From the NCBI GenBank assembly GCA_937890005.1, contig CALBZA010000083.1, positions 62,001 through 126,000 on the forward strand: DNA of 64,000 bases, read 5' to 3'. The position numbers and the translations under genes are program-made. Source of the stretch: an uncultured Verrucomicrobia subdivision 3 bacterium. GTDB taxonomy: Bacteria > Verrucomicrobiota > Verrucomicrobiia > Limisphaerales > DASXHY01. The notes below the pieces were generated by a model that was given only the letters and a program-made list of their open reading frames with translations, ran no database searches and had not been told where the DNA came from. Positions 25,099 through 34,481 of this stretch are shown piece after piece (positions within the stretch are counted from its first letter, which is position 1; each line of letters opens with the position of its first letter).

Positions 25099-25479
25099 AT
25101 GAACCACCAGTTCAGCAAACATTACACGCGCGACGAAGCCCGTGCGCTGCTCCCGAAAATCCGGCGCTGGCTGGAGGAGCTCGACCGTCTGCGGCATGTG
25201 ATGGAGAACGTGGACAACCGGCTGGTCGGTTTGCTTCAGCAGGGTGACGTGGGCGGTGATGTTGCCAATCGCTGGGTTCGCACGCTCGCGGCCATTCAGG
25301 ATTTGTTGCAGGAATTCGAAGTGCGTCAGATTCAGATCAAGGACGTTGACCGTGGCCTGATCGACTTTCCAGCCATCATTGACGGCCGCGAAGTTTTCCT
25401 TTGCTGGGAGAAGGACGAGGACGACATCGAATTCTGGCACGACATCGACAGTGGTTACGCGGGAAGAGAGCGGCTTTGA
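25099..25479 (+). CDS. DUF2203 family protein
   Basis: A 126-residue soluble protein with the DUF2203 layout: an opening HYTRDEARALLPKIRRWLEE, a helical middle, and the conserved C-terminal block RGLIDFPAIIDGREVFLCWE followed by an acidic DEDDIEFWHDID segment. The family is of unknown function. The ATG lies 4 bases after the TPR lipoprotein stop, so the two are probably co-transcribed. Ends convergently against the ABC permease gene, with 6 bases between stops. Confidence 0.8.
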   Translation: MNHQFSKHYTRDEARALLPKIRRWLEELDRLRHVMENVDNRLVGLLQQGDVGGDVANRWVRTLAAIQDLLQEFEVRQIQIKDVDRGLIDFPAIIDGREVFLCWEKDEDDIEFWHDIDSGYAGRERL

Positions 25480-25485
25480 TCTTCG

Positions 25486-27195
25486 TCAAAATTCCTGCGG
25501 CACACTCATCAGATCAAAGGCGGTTCTGTTGTGGCACCATATGTAGAACCTCAAAAAGATCCACGGGAGGTTTACGGCGATACCCCAGGAAATCCATGCG
25601 GGAGCGCCTGTCGCAAGAAGAGCCACTGAGCCGATTCCGATAAATGCAAGGGTGACCGCCACGACCATCCCCATGAGAACGAGCGACGCCACTCGAAAGC
25701 GTGAAGTGTCATTCGTGCCGCCGCTGATGGCAAAAAAGAGAAAGAAGCAGCGCGTTGCGAGAAGCAGCCCGGTGACCTTGATCGCGGTCGGTAGCAGTTC
25801 CACCCCGGGATGCTTCACGAACAGGAAAAATCCCGCAGTGCCGATGAATGAATAGATTGCGAAAAATGGAATTTGCAGCGCGGCGAGTTTGGTCAATACG
25901 CGATTCACTTCATGAAGACCAATTCCATGGGCGGCATACGCGGGAATAATCACGCCGGAGAAGGCGTGTTTTTCGAATGCCCGGCCATACCAGTTCATCA
26001 GCACGATTGACTGGCACAACGTGATGAAAAGTCCTGCGACACCGATCCAAAGCGCAATGCCTCGTCCGGACAGAAGCGCTGTGATGCCTATGAGCGCTAC
26101 GGCGATTGCTGTGTTTCGAAAGACCTTCGTCCATCGGGCCATGAGATTCAGTTCATCGGGGAACAAATACTCGAAGAGCACTCGTTCTCTTGGATTCAGC
26201 CATTTCCATAGGATGCGTTCCAGAACCGACTGGTTCATCGGCGGTGAAAACAGAAACTCCCTCGAAGCGATCACCTTTTCTATTTCGGCCAGATTGACGT
26301 TGTGGCGGTCCAAATCCAGTTCCATGACCAGATCGTCAGGATCGTATCCTGCCGCTTCAGCACCGTTGTTTTCCCCAGGCAAGGGATTCAGCTCGGGGAA
26401 AATGTATTGCTGCAGCAAACGTTTGCGTGTGGGTTGGATGCTCCAAAGCGTCGTCGCCACAAGAAACGTCAACAAAAAGCATGTCAGAAGCTGCTTCTGA
26501 ATCGACCCTTCGAAAAGCGAGGGAACCCATCCGGTTGGTACGACGAGATTCAACGCAGGCGCGACGGATTTCAGGATGTTCAGAATTATTTCGAAATTGA
26601 TGTGATCGCCCAGCACCAGGAGCAGGAAACCGCCTCCCAAAATGAACAAGGGCAGCAGAATGTAAGGACGATTCGGTTGACATGCGACCGCCAGCAACGC
26701 CAGCGCGAAAACCATCAGCCAGTTCAACACTGCCGCGGGAACGACGAGAGCCCAAATAAAAGCCGAATCGATATAAAGAGCGCAGACTCCGTAACAGCAA
26801 AAAAAATCAAGCAGAAGCCAGAGAGAGGCGCGGAGCGATCTCAGCAATTCCCAACGAAAGATGGTTTCCGATCCAACTGGAAGAACAGAAAAGGCTGCTG
26901 CATCAGCAGAACCGTAGAGATTCGAAAGAATTCGCGAGGTCACAATTCCGAAGAATGCAAGGCCCCACAATGTGACGAGGGCAAGTGCGGCGGTTGTCCC
27001 TCCGGATTGCAGTGTTTTCCAGACGAGAAACGCAAACCCAGCGGAGAGGGTGAGCCGTCCAAACGCTTTCCAAGGACTCCGCCCACCGAGTCTGCCCCCG
27101 GCCTTCAGCTCTCGCTTCAGTGTTTTTGAATCTTTCGCCTCGCGCCGGATTTTGTTCCGTAGCGATCTCTCGAATTGAGGTGAATGCAGTTTCAA
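25486..27195 (-). CDS. ABC exporter membrane protein
   Basis: A 569-residue polytopic membrane protein with about 12 hydrophobic segments, for example LTLSAGFAFLVW near 50, WLLLDFFCCYGVCALYI and LLPLFILGGGFLLLVLG. Between the two hydrophobic halves lies a cytoplasmic stretch (about 310-390) rich in charge. It is the membrane partner of the ATPase encoded immediately upstream: the TTG start overlaps the ATPase stop (TTGA) and is preceded by AGGAGG at a good distance, so this start is preferred over frames further upstream. Substrate unknown; I do not recognise a named subfamily. Confidence 0.82.
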   Translation of the reverse strand: MKLHSPQFERSLRNKIRREAKDSKTLKRELKAGGRLGGRSPWKAFGRLTLSAGFAFLVWKTLQSGGTTAALALVTLWGLAFFGIVTSRILSNLYGSADAAAFSVLPVGSETIFRWELLRSLRASLWLLLDFFCCYGVCALYIDSAFIWALVVPAAVLNWLMVFALALLAVACQPNRPYILLPLFILGGGFLLLVLGDHINFEIILNILKSVAPALNLVVPTGWVPSLFEGSIQKQLLTCFLLTFLVATTLWSIQPTRKRLLQQYIFPELNPLPGENNGAEAAGYDPDDLVMELDLDRHNVNLAEIEKVIASREFLFSPPMNQSVLERILWKWLNPRERVLFEYLFPDELNLMARWTKVFRNTAIAVALIGITALLSGRGIALWIGVAGLFITLCQSIVLMNWYGRAFEKHAFSGVIIPAYAAHGIGLHEVNRVLTKLAALQIPFFAIYSFIGTAGFFLFVKHPGVELLPTAIKVTGLLLATRCFFLFFAISGGTNDTSRFRVASLVLMGMVVAVTLAFIGIGSVALLATGAPAWISWGIAVNLPWIFLRFYIWCHNRTAFDLMSVPQEF

Positions 27196-27926
27196 GTCCG
27201 GGCCTCCTGCAACTGTTGGAAAAGTTCCGCAAGCACGTTGCTTTTGTCGGTCGCTCGATCCCGAAGACGTTCGAGACTGTCGAACGCGTGAATAGCGCCC
27301 CGGTGGATCACGCAAACACGATCAGCAAAGCGCTCGGCAACATCGAGCAGCTGGGTGGAATAGATGATGGTTCGTCCTCTGTCTGCCGCAGCCCGTGCAT
27401 GACGCTTGAATGCTGCAATTCCGAGTGGATCCATGCCGGATGCGAACGGTTCATCAAGCAGCCAGAGATCACAATCGATCGCAATCATCGCGACCAGCGC
27501 CGCCTTGTAGGATTGCCCCCGGGAAAGAGAATGAACGGGGCGCAATGCGAGCGGCAACATGTCGAATTCCTTCAGCAGCTGAAGCACGCGATTTTCGGCG
27601 CCTTCACCGTCTGCATTGTAAAGACGCAGTGTGATGGCGATGTTTCGAAGAACCGTTTGATCGAAGAAATGAAAAGGGAAATCGGGAAGCAGATACATGC
27701 GCTGCCGGAGATCCATCCGGTCCCGGCGGAATTCCTGTCCATCCATGTAAACCGCACCTTTGTCGGGAGCGGCAATTCCGCTGATGCAGCGAATGAAGGT
27801 GGTTTTACCGGCTCCATTTGGACCGAGCAGGCCGACGATCTGGCCCGGTTCGATTTCCAACGAAAGATGATCGAGAGCCCGAACCGATTTGTATGACTTG
27901 GTGACACCGCGAAACTCGATTTTCAT
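27192..27926 (-). CDS. ABC transporter ATP-binding protein
   Basis: A 244-residue ATPase driving the exporter encoded by the overlapping downstream gene. Walker A GPNGAGKTTF, a Gln/Asp loop near LLPDFPF, an atypical signature LSRGQ (Ser-Arg in place of Ser-Gly), Walker B LWLLDEP and a switch region around IYSTQLLD, where a Gln stands at the place often held by His. The layout is that of ABC-2 type exporter ATPases. The ATG gives the normal MKIEFRGVTKSYKS start; a longer reading frame upstream runs through repeat sequence. The modified signature and switch residues deserve alignment. Confidence 0.9.
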   Translation of the reverse strand: MKIEFRGVTKSYKSVRALDHLSLEIEPGQIVGLLGPNGAGKTTFIRCISGIAAPDKGAVYMDGQEFRRDRMDLRQRMYLLPDFPFHFFDQTVLRNIAITLRLYNADGEGAENRVLQLLKEFDMLPLALRPVHSLSRGQSYKAALVAMIAIDCDLWLLDEPFASGMDPLGIAAFKRHARAAADRGRTIIYSTQLLDVAERFADRVCVIHRGAIHAFDSLERLRDRATDKSNVLAELFQQLQEART

Positions 27927-28418
27927 TCCTTGTGGTGTGCTCACTCGGCGGCAGTCTATTTGCAGGCCGCAAGCCACCAAAGGAAATTGTGAACCGTATT
28001 TGAGAGCCCCTCTTCTTAGGTGGTGTTTTGATCCCATGCTCCGCGCCTCCGCGTCTCCGCGGTTATCCTGAATGTTTTGAAACCTTGTCCCCAGCAGTGG
28101 TGACATGCAGTGAAAGTGAAATCTGTTAGCTTAAACGGCGTCGGCGTTCAGTTCTCATTACGCCGTGTGTAAAGCCGGACCTGTTGTCCGGCTTTTGTTT
28201 TGTACACGCACGACGCTTTCCTCACGCCAGTCTCCCCTAGGGTGTATGCGTGATTGCTCCAATCGCTGCACCTATTGCATTCAATTCACTCCAAGTGGTC
28301 GCGGGGGAAACGACGGTCTCGGTCAAAAAGAAAGCTGGTGCGAATCCGATAGCCTTTCGCCGGCTTGCATTTCCAGGTTCGAATTGACGGACCATTGCGA
28401 AGCTGCTTTGAGTAACCC
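27927..28418. other. 492-base intergenic region with a period-8 array and an orphan terminator
   Basis: Between divergent genes (ABC ATPase leftward, unknown lipoprotein-like gene rightward). It holds a period-8 array at 28039-28062 (CTCCGCGC, CTCCGCGT, CTCCGCGG) and a strong hairpin-T-tract at 28171-28200. An 85-codon frame at 28165-28422 has no recognisable features and is not called. Promoters for both neighbours should lie here, but I see no convincing boxes. Confidence 0.6.
28171..28200 (+). terminator. Strong hairpin-T-tract with no upstream gene
   Basis: AAAGCCGGAC, loop CTGTT, GTCCGGCTTT then TGTTTTG: a perfect 10-bp stem with a T-rich tail pointing rightward. The nearest upstream + strand gene ends 2.7 kb away, so it may terminate a short untranslated RNA beginning near 28080-28140. 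Confidence 0.6.
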
Positions 28419-29261
28419 ATGAGGAAAAGCCAGGTCGGTCTAATCGTATTCACCCTCTTTGGGTTGCTATATACGTGTACGGCTCGCGATGGACGGACCA
28501 GTGCGGACGCGGAGCGAACGGCAGAAAGACTGCGAACAAAGATCAATAACGAAATCCGTTCCCTAAAAAGCCATCCATGGGCAGGTGAATATTACGAAGG
28601 GGATGGACTGGGAGTGGGCAAGCGCCTCGTTCTCGCACCGGCGTCAGGCTATGTGTTCGAGTGGCACGGGTGTCTCGGTCTCTACGATCGCAATTACGGC
28701 ACAATTGTGGTGACGAACGATATCCTTCATCTGTCGTTCACATTTACCAACGTCCAGGAAGGCTTTCAGGGGATGGGTTCCGCGTTTATTCCTATCGAGT
28801 GGGGGGATCGACGTTACCTGATTCCCACGAATGACATTGTTGAATTCTGCAATTCCGTGAACCTGGGATGGGAACCCAGAACCGGTATTCATGGATTTCA
28901 TTTTCTTCGAAAAGGTGACGAAAGGAAGCTGGTTGGAGGACTGCCGAAAGTTCCATCCGGCTTTGAGAACTATTTTTTGAAAAAGCCGGTCACTGCAAAG
29001 ATCATCGCGGTGAAGCATTCTTCGATGAGGCCGAGCATCGCATCCGGGGAGTTCAGAGATACCTTCGTGACTTTGAATGCAGGTGCGAAGCAAGGTCTTT
29101 TGCCGGGAATGAAGTTGTGCGCAACCGGTCTGCGGACTGAATCCCTTGTCCTCACGAAAATTGAAGAGGATCAATCGGAAGGACGAATCACCCAGATGGA
29201 GGAAGATCCGGCGCCGGAATCCGGTTGGGTTTTTTCGACGCGGCTTCAATCGGAGCTGTGA
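28419..29261 (+). CDS. Uncharacterised secreted or lipid-anchored protein
   Basis: A 280-residue protein that I do not recognise. The N terminus is signal-like (two basic residues, then VGLIVFTLFGLLYT followed by Cys), compatible with a lipobox although the -1 Thr is not ideal. The mature part contains GEYYEGDGLGVGKRLVLAPA and a repeated aromatic/Gly pattern; the last third contains GAKQGLLPGMKLCATGL, reminiscent of a small beta-barrel/PDZ-like 'aggravated loop' seen in many secreted Verrucomicrobia proteins, which is inference only. No neighbour is close enough to suggest an operon. Confidence 0.6.
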   Translation: MRKSQVGLIVFTLFGLLYTCTARDGRTSADAERTAERLRTKINNEIRSLKSHPWAGEYYEGDGLGVGKRLVLAPASGYVFEWHGCLGLYDRNYGTIVVTNDILHLSFTFTNVQEGFQGMGSAFIPIEWGDRRYLIPTNDIVEFCNSVNLGWEPRTGIHGFHFLRKGDERKLVGGLPKVPSGFENYFLKKPVTAKIIAVKHSSMRPSIASGEFRDTFVTLNAGAKQGLLPGMKLCATGLRTESLVLTKIEEDQSEGRITQMEEDPAPESGWVFSTRLQSEL

Positions 29262-29560
29262 CAGACGTCGCGCAAAAATGCGCTGATTTCGCGTTCGGCG
29301 GGACACGAGTGACCTCCGCGTGTCCGGAGCAGTTTGAGAACACTGTGCTGATGTGAGGGGCGGTCGTTTTCCAAAAGTTTCGCCTCGTTACCTCGGCGGC
29401 CACGTTTTCTTGAAATGCTCCAATCTGACATTTTGCGTATGGGAGTTCGGAGGCGTTTGCTTTAGCGTTTTCCAAATTCACGTGGCTCCGACCGCGCGCC
29501 GATCTTCAGCAGAACTCTGCTGGAGCGAAGCAACCGTTCGGACCGACATATTGAGATTTG

Positions 29561-32074
29561 ATGAATAACGTACAAACAATCCCGCATTCGTACACACCAA
29601 CGTTCACCTCCCGCGTTGCGAAGGTGTGTTCGCCGATTCAAACCGGCGCCCGCTTGCTCTTCAACCTGTCGATCGCGGCGCTGTTGTTCAATGAATCGTT
29701 CGCGGCAGTCACGGCCGGGACCGGGACCGAAGCGTCGAGCCCTTCCACCGCCGTGGTCATGCCGCCATTGACTTCAGTGAGGCTGCTGGACGGACCGTTC
29801 GCTGATGCCATCAAGGCGAATCAAAAATATCTGCTCGCCCTGGAACCGGATCGTTTGCTCGCGCCGTTCTTTCGAGAAGCCGGATTGGAAGCCAAGGCGG
29901 CTGCCTATAGAAACTGGGAAAGCAGCGGCCTGGATGGACATACAGCAGGACATTACATGTCCGCACTGGCGACGATGGTTGCGTCGGGAGCGGACACCGC
30001 CGATGGCGAATTGAAGCGGCGCCTCGATTACATGGTGTCGGAACTCGCCCGCTGTCAGCAGGCCTCGCCGGATGGGTACATCGGAGGCGTTCCGGGCAGC
30101 CGCGAACTGTGGTCCAACATCGCCACGGGCAGGGTGGATGTCATCCATCGGAAATGGGTTCCCTGGTATAATCTGCACAAGACTTACGCCGGCTTGCGTG
30201 ATGCGTATTGGATGACGGGCAACACTCAGGCACGGGAGGTTCTCATACGATACGCCGACTGGTGCGAGAAGGTGACGTCCGGGTTGTCGCACGAACAGAT
30301 GCAACGGATGCTGGGGCAGGAACATGGCGGAATGAATGAAGTTCTGGCCGACGTTTATACCATCAGCGGCGACCCGCGGCATCTTCAGCTCGCAAAGCGA
30401 TTCAATCACGAGGCGCTCCTGAATCCCCTGGCGCGCGGGGAAGATCAACTGACCGGCAAACACGCTAATACACAGATTCCAAAGGTGATCGGTTTTGCGC
30501 GAGTCGGCACTCTTTCTGGAGATTCGACGATGCAAGGCGCAGCGCGCTACTTCTGGGAGAACGTCACTGGCACCCGAACTCTTGCGTTTGGTGGAAACAG
30601 CGTTTCGGAACACTTTAATGATCCGAAGGATTTCAGCCGCATGTTGGAGCATCGTGAAGGACCCGAAACGTGCAACACCTACAACATGCTCCAATTGACG
30701 AAGCAGTTGTTCCGTTCGCAGCCGAGCGCCGCCTACGCCGACTTCTACGAACGCGCTTTGTACAATCACATCCTTGCCTCAATCAACGTCGAGCAGCCGG
30801 GCTTTGTTTATTTCACCCCAATCCGTCCGCGTCATTACCGCGTGTATTCGCAGCCTGACAAAGGGTTCTGGTGCTGCGTCGGCACTGGTATTGAGAATCC
30901 CGGACGATATGGCGAGTTCATTTACGCCCAGGCGACGAACGGACTTTACGTCAATCTGTTTATTGCTTCCGAAATCACCCTGACCAACTTCGGCCTGACA
31001 CTTCGCCAGGAAACCGCATTTCCCGACGAAGCACAAACCCGGCTGACAATGAAACTCAAACAACCGTCAGAGTTCACGCTTCACATCCGGCGTCCCGCCT
31101 GGGCGACGTCCGGCAATTTCTCCATCAAGGTGAACGGCAAGACAACAGACGTCTCCTCCGCTCCGTCGTCGTATGCGTCGTTGCATCGCCGATGGCAGGA
31201 TGGCGATCGCGTCGAAGTCGAGCTGCCCATGCAGACCACTGCGGAACGGCTGCCTGATGGTTCAGATTGGGTGGCATTCCTGCATGGTCCGATCGTGCTG
31301 GCATCGCCCGCAGGCTCCAATGATTTGCGTGGCCTGTATGCCAACGACAGCCGCATGGGACACGTGGCGCATGGTTCAGTTGTCCCGATGGATCAGGTTC
31401 CGGTTCTGCTCGCCAGCGCGAGTGATGTGACCCGTCATATCAAGCCCGAGCCTGCCGCGCCATTGCACTTCCGGTTGACGGACGTTGTCGAACCTCCGGC
31501 TGAAGGCGGCCTCCCGCTTATTCCCTTCTTCCGTCTGCACAACCAGCGCTATCAGATGTACTGGCGGCTTACCTCCAGGGAACAGATTGCCGCTGAGAAG
31601 GAACGTTTGGTGGCCGAGGAGCGGGCCAAGGCACTGCGCGAGGCGAACACACTGGATCGCGTGGCTCCGGGCGAACAGCAACCGGAGGTCGAGCATGATT
31701 TCCTGAGTCAGAACAGCGATTCCGGCCTTCGTGACGGTAACCGTTGGCGCCGGGGTGAATGGTTTCAATATAAGCTGAGTCCGCGCGGCGAAAAATCTGT
31801 GGACCTTGCAGTCACTTACTGGGGTGGGGACGCCGGTCGGGGTGGCTACGAAATCCGGGTCAATGGTGAGCTTCTGGTGAACGAAACTCTTGAGAACACC
31901 AGAGCAAATGCGTTCGTTGAGAAACGGTATCCGCTCCCAGCCCGGTTTTTGACGGGATCCGCGGAGGACAGGATCACGGTGCGATTTTCCGCAAGGTCAG
32001 GAGCGCCCGGACGTCCGCCAGGAGTTTATGACGTCCGGCTCTTGAAGACGGGTTCGGCATCGAACACGCCCTGA
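29561..32074 (+). CDS. Glycoside hydrolase family 127 (beta-L-arabinofuranosidase-like)
   Basis: An 837-residue secreted enzyme with an (alpha/alpha)6-barrel catalytic domain and a C-terminal beta domain. A hydrophobic signal follows a long, 35-residue, polar N-terminal stretch. Key residues of the family are present: Glu350 (GGNSVSEHF, general acid/base), the zinc ligands Glu369 and Cys371 (PETCNTYNM), and Cys438-Cys439 (FWCCVGTG), of which Cys438 matches the nucleophile of the characterised Bifidobacterium enzyme. Expected activity is release of L-arabinofuranose from plant polymers or glycoproteins. The extra C-terminal domain after about 700 may bind carbohydrate. A PEP-CTERM protein follows. 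Confidence 0.9.
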   Translation: MNNVQTIPHSYTPTFTSRVAKVCSPIQTGARLLFNLSIAALLFNESFAAVTAGTGTEASSPSTAVVMPPLTSVRLLDGPFADAIKANQKYLLALEPDRLLAPFFREAGLEAKAAAYRNWESSGLDGHTAGHYMSALATMVASGADTADGELKRRLDYMVSELARCQQASPDGYIGGVPGSRELWSNIATGRVDVIHRKWVPWYNLHKTYAGLRDAYWMTGNTQAREVLIRYADWCEKVTSGLSHEQMQRMLGQEHGGMNEVLADVYTISGDPRHLQLAKRFNHEALLNPLARGEDQLTGKHANTQIPKVIGFARVGTLSGDSTMQGAARYFWENVTGTRTLAFGGNSVSEHFNDPKDFSRMLEHREGPETCNTYNMLQLTKQLFRSQPSAAYADFYERALYNHILASINVEQPGFVYFTPIRPRHYRVYSQPDKGFWCCVGTGIENPGRYGEFIYAQATNGLYVNLFIASEITLTNFGLTLRQETAFPDEAQTRLTMKLKQPSEFTLHIRRPAWATSGNFSIKVNGKTTDVSSAPSSYASLHRRWQDGDRVEVELPMQTTAERLPDGSDWVAFLHGPIVLASPAGSNDLRGLYANDSRMGHVAHGSVVPMDQVPVLLASASDVTRHIKPEPAAPLHFRLTDVVEPPAEGGLPLIPFFRLHNQRYQMYWRLTSREQIAAEKERLVAEERAKALREANTLDRVAPGEQQPEVEHDFLSQNSDSGLRDGNRWRRGEWFQYKLSPRGEKSVDLAVTYWGGDAGRGGYEIRVNGELLVNETLENTRANAFVEKRYPLPARFLTGSAEDRITVRFSARSGAPGRPPGVYDVRLLKTGSASNTP

Positions 32075-32256
32075 GCTTTCCCCGACGAGATCACATTGCA
32101 TCTTTGGTCAACCGGTGGCTCCGCATCATAGTTTCCGGTTTTCTCAACATGGATGTTCGTCCGGTCGAGTCCGAATTTCTGCTGATTGACGGTATTGCGA
32201 TACTTTGACAGCGTTTGCTGGTCAGCGGTCGTGAACTAACAACACTCAACAACGCT

Positions 32257-32892
32257 ATGATCAGAACTCTTGCTGTAATTGCCTCCGCCCTTTCCTTGGC
32301 GGGCGTTGCCGGCGCACAACAAATTACCAGCTTCACCAACCTGGATTTCGATCTCGGGGTGGTGAACGTTGCCTCCGGATTTGATAATCCGGGAGCAGAT
32401 ATTCCCGGCTGGAGAAATTACACCCCCATTACGGACTCAGGCGTTGAAGGCCCGGGCGCGTGGTGGAATCCTTACCAGGAATACGCCGCTTGGATGAAGA
32501 ATGGAGAAGGGGCTTACAATCTGAGTGACTACACCATCCAGTCAGGCGATCTGTTTTCCGTCAGCTTCTTTGCCCAGTGGTGGCAGTGGTCGGGATCGGA
32601 AGGTAAATGGACTGTTTCGCTGTTCTATGATGATCCTGCAAATGTGATCGGGTCTTACACCACACCGAATCTTGCGGACCATGGCAACTGGACCTCGTAT
32701 TCCTCTGCGAACATCGCAGCGACGCCGGAATCCGTCGGCGGAAAGCTGGGAATTCTGTTTTTCAATTCAGGCACAGGCATCGCGCAGGTGGACGAGATCA
32801 CGGTGAACCTGGTTCCGGAGCCATCAAGCTTCAGTCTCCTGGGACTGGCTGCGGCCGGCTTCTTCCTGAGATCTCGTCGCTCAGTGAAGTAA
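32257..32892 (+). CDS. PEP-CTERM sorting-domain protein
   Basis: A 211-residue secreted protein. It has an N-terminal signal (IASALSLAGVAGAQ), a beta-rich central domain containing FFAQWWQWSGSEGKWTVSLF, and a C-terminal PEP-CTERM tag: VPEPSSFSLLGLAAAGFF followed by basic LRSRRSVK. The tag directs exosortase-mediated processing, so the protein is expected on the cell surface or in extracellular polysaccharide. The start is the ATG that gives the signal peptide. No exosortase is encoded here. A terminator-like hairpin follows. Confidence 0.9.
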   Translation: MIRTLAVIASALSLAGVAGAQQITSFTNLDFDLGVVNVASGFDNPGADIPGWRNYTPITDSGVEGPGAWWNPYQEYAAWMKNGEGAYNLSDYTIQSGDLFSVSFFAQWWQWSGSEGKWTVSLFYDDPANVIGSYTTPNLADHGNWTSYSSANIAATPESVGGKLGILFFNSGTGIAQVDEITVNLVPEPSSFSLLGLAAAGFFLRSRRSVK

Positions 32893-32944
32893 AGTCACTG
32901 GCACGGCGGCCGGTGCGGTTTGTCGTGACATTCAATTGAATTGC

Positions 32945-32976
32945 AAGGGCAGGCTTTTCGCGTGCCCTTTATGTTT
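32945..32976 (+). terminator. Probable terminator after PEP-CTERM gene
   Basis: AAGGGCA (32945-32951), an 11-base loop, TGCCCTT (32963-32969), then TATGTTTT. A modest 7-bp stem with a T-rich tail. Confidence 0.5.
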
Positions 32977-33127
32977 TGTCCCTGTGCAACTATTCAATGT
33001 TCGTGAGGTTGTTTCGGAGTGAACAGGCGCAGCGCACTTGCTTGCCTGTCTCGGCCATGAATATCTTCAACAGGGATTGCGCAAGCCCGAACACCCGGCT
33101 GTTACCGATCGTTCAGCTTTGCGCCTA

Positions 33128-33544
33128 ATGCGAATACGCGACCTTGTGAATTCAAACGGTTCATCTTTGTACCGAGATGTGATCGGAATTTTCGGCGGAG
33201 GCATTGTTGCGGCGGTCACAGCTGTCCTGGCCTTCCTTGCGTTCATTCCATTGCCGGAGCCCAAGCCGACGGATCATACTCGCGAAGCGTTGGGCATGGT
33301 AATTGTCGCGGCGTTTTTCTCGGGTGGCTTCATCGGCCGACGAGCATTCAGCGCCGATTGTTGGTCGGACATGTTGCCGTCGGTCGCCGGCTCCTACGCT
33401 GTGATTGGATTTTTGTGTTTGATCTCAGGTCTGGATATTTCCGAATCAGCATCAATGGTTGGATTCATATCCGTCGGCATTGTCAGCAGTGCCGCGGTTT
33501 CGTTGCTGGCAGGCCGACGTTTTCCCCCGAGATCAGAATCATGA
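33128..33544 (+). CDS. Small integral membrane protein of unknown function
   Basis: A 138-residue protein with four predicted transmembrane segments (IGIFGGGIVAAVTAVLAFLA; LGMVIVAAFFSGGFIG; VAGSYAVIGFLCLISG; MVGFISVGIVSSAAVSLLA) and a short basic tail. No recognised domain. The ATG at 33128 is chosen because the 30 codons before it show no membrane or conserved features. Ends 70 bases before the convergent RmlD-like gene. Confidence 0.6.
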   Translation: MRIRDLVNSNGSSLYRDVIGIFGGGIVAAVTAVLAFLAFIPLPEPKPTDHTREALGMVIVAAFFSGGFIGRRAFSADCWSDMLPSVAGSYAVIGFLCLISGLDISESASMVGFISVGIVSSAAVSLLAGRRFPPRSES

Positions 33545-33614
33545 ACAGCCGCTGAGCCAAATTCCGTTATTCCTCACTTCAGCAGCGGCGGATGTCGTTG
33601 ATGCATTCGAACCT

Positions 33615-34481
33615 CTAAAATGTCTCGTTGGGATGATCGGCGAGCCATTGCGTCAGGCCGGGCAGGGGAGTGCCGAGGAGCGTTTCCGCCTTTGTGGAAT
33701 TTAGAGAAGTATCCGGAGAACGAGGCGCGCCTTTGTAGGTGACCAGCGATTCGGCTTCCAGCTTCGGATTCAACCCAGGCCAGCGGGAGGCGAGCAACTG
33801 ACCGATCTGCCAGCGCGAAAGTTTTTCGCTTCCGGCGATGTGAAACAGTCCGGCGGCGTTCCGGTCGATCAAGTTCCAAACCGTCCGCGCCGTTTCAATG
33901 GCAGGGATTGGCGAACGAAATTCGTCCACAAACAATGGCACCTGCAGGCCGGAGGCAAAGGCGTTCCGCAGCTGTTCGTTGAAGCCGCGATTGCCGGTTT
34001 TTGATGTTCCGCCGTTCAACGACGTTCGCACAACCGTGTGAAGTGGATTTGCGAGAACGATCGATTCCGCGGCGGCTTTCGTTTCCGCGTAAACACTCAG
34101 CGGATTCACGGCATCATTTTCGGTGTAGCCACCTTTCCGGCCGTCGAATACCAAGTCCGTCGAAAAGAACACGAAAGGAATGTTCTCCGCGAGTTGCGCG
34201 AGGTGACGGGTGACTTCGACGTTCAGTCGGCGCGCAAGTTCCGGTTCTTTCTGACACGCCGGGCTCTGACTCATGGCGGCGCAGTGAATCACCAGTTGTG
34301 GACGATCATGCGCGAACCGGTTCCGCACTGCATCGAAATCCAGGAAATCGAGATCAGCGCGCGTCAGGCCGATGACTTTCCATCGTGTGCGTGATCCGGC
34401 GGCTGTCTGGACGACGTAATTCCCAATCAGTCCAGCCGCGCCGGTGATCCAGGCGACAGGTGTGGAGGACGGATCAGTCAA
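33615..34481 (-). CDS. RmlD-like NAD(P)-dependent sugar-nucleotide reductase
   Basis: A 288-residue short-chain dehydrogenase of the dTDP-4-dehydrorhamnose reductase group. The nucleotide-binding motif is GAAGLIGNYV near residue 14. CAAMSQSPACQ follows the second strand, and the catalytic YAETK (Tyr and Lys) is at about 130. The STDLVFDG segment is characteristic of RmlD and of the related methionine adenosyltransferase beta subunit, so the substrate cannot be fixed; rmlABC genes are not present here. Its start overlaps the preceding amidase by 8 bases, so it is the last gene of a compact operon. Confidence 0.8.
   Translation of the reverse strand: MTDPSSTPVAWITGAAGLIGNYVVQTAAGSRTRWKVIGLTRADLDFLDFDAVRNRFAHDRPQLVIHCAAMSQSPACQKEPELARRLNVEVTRHLAQLAENIPFVFFSTDLVFDGRKGGYTENDAVNPLSVYAETKAAAESIVLANPLHTVVRTSLNGGTSKTGNRGFNEQLRNAFASGLQVPLFVDEFRSPIPAIETARTVWNLIDRNAAGLFHIAGSEKLSRWQIGQLLASRWPGLNPKLEAESLVTYKGAPRSPDTSLNSTKAETLLGTPLPGLTQWLADHPNETF

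Noticed and set aside
28165..28422. 85-codon open frame upstream of 28419
   Set aside because: Covers the orphan terminator hairpin and has no recognisable protein features.
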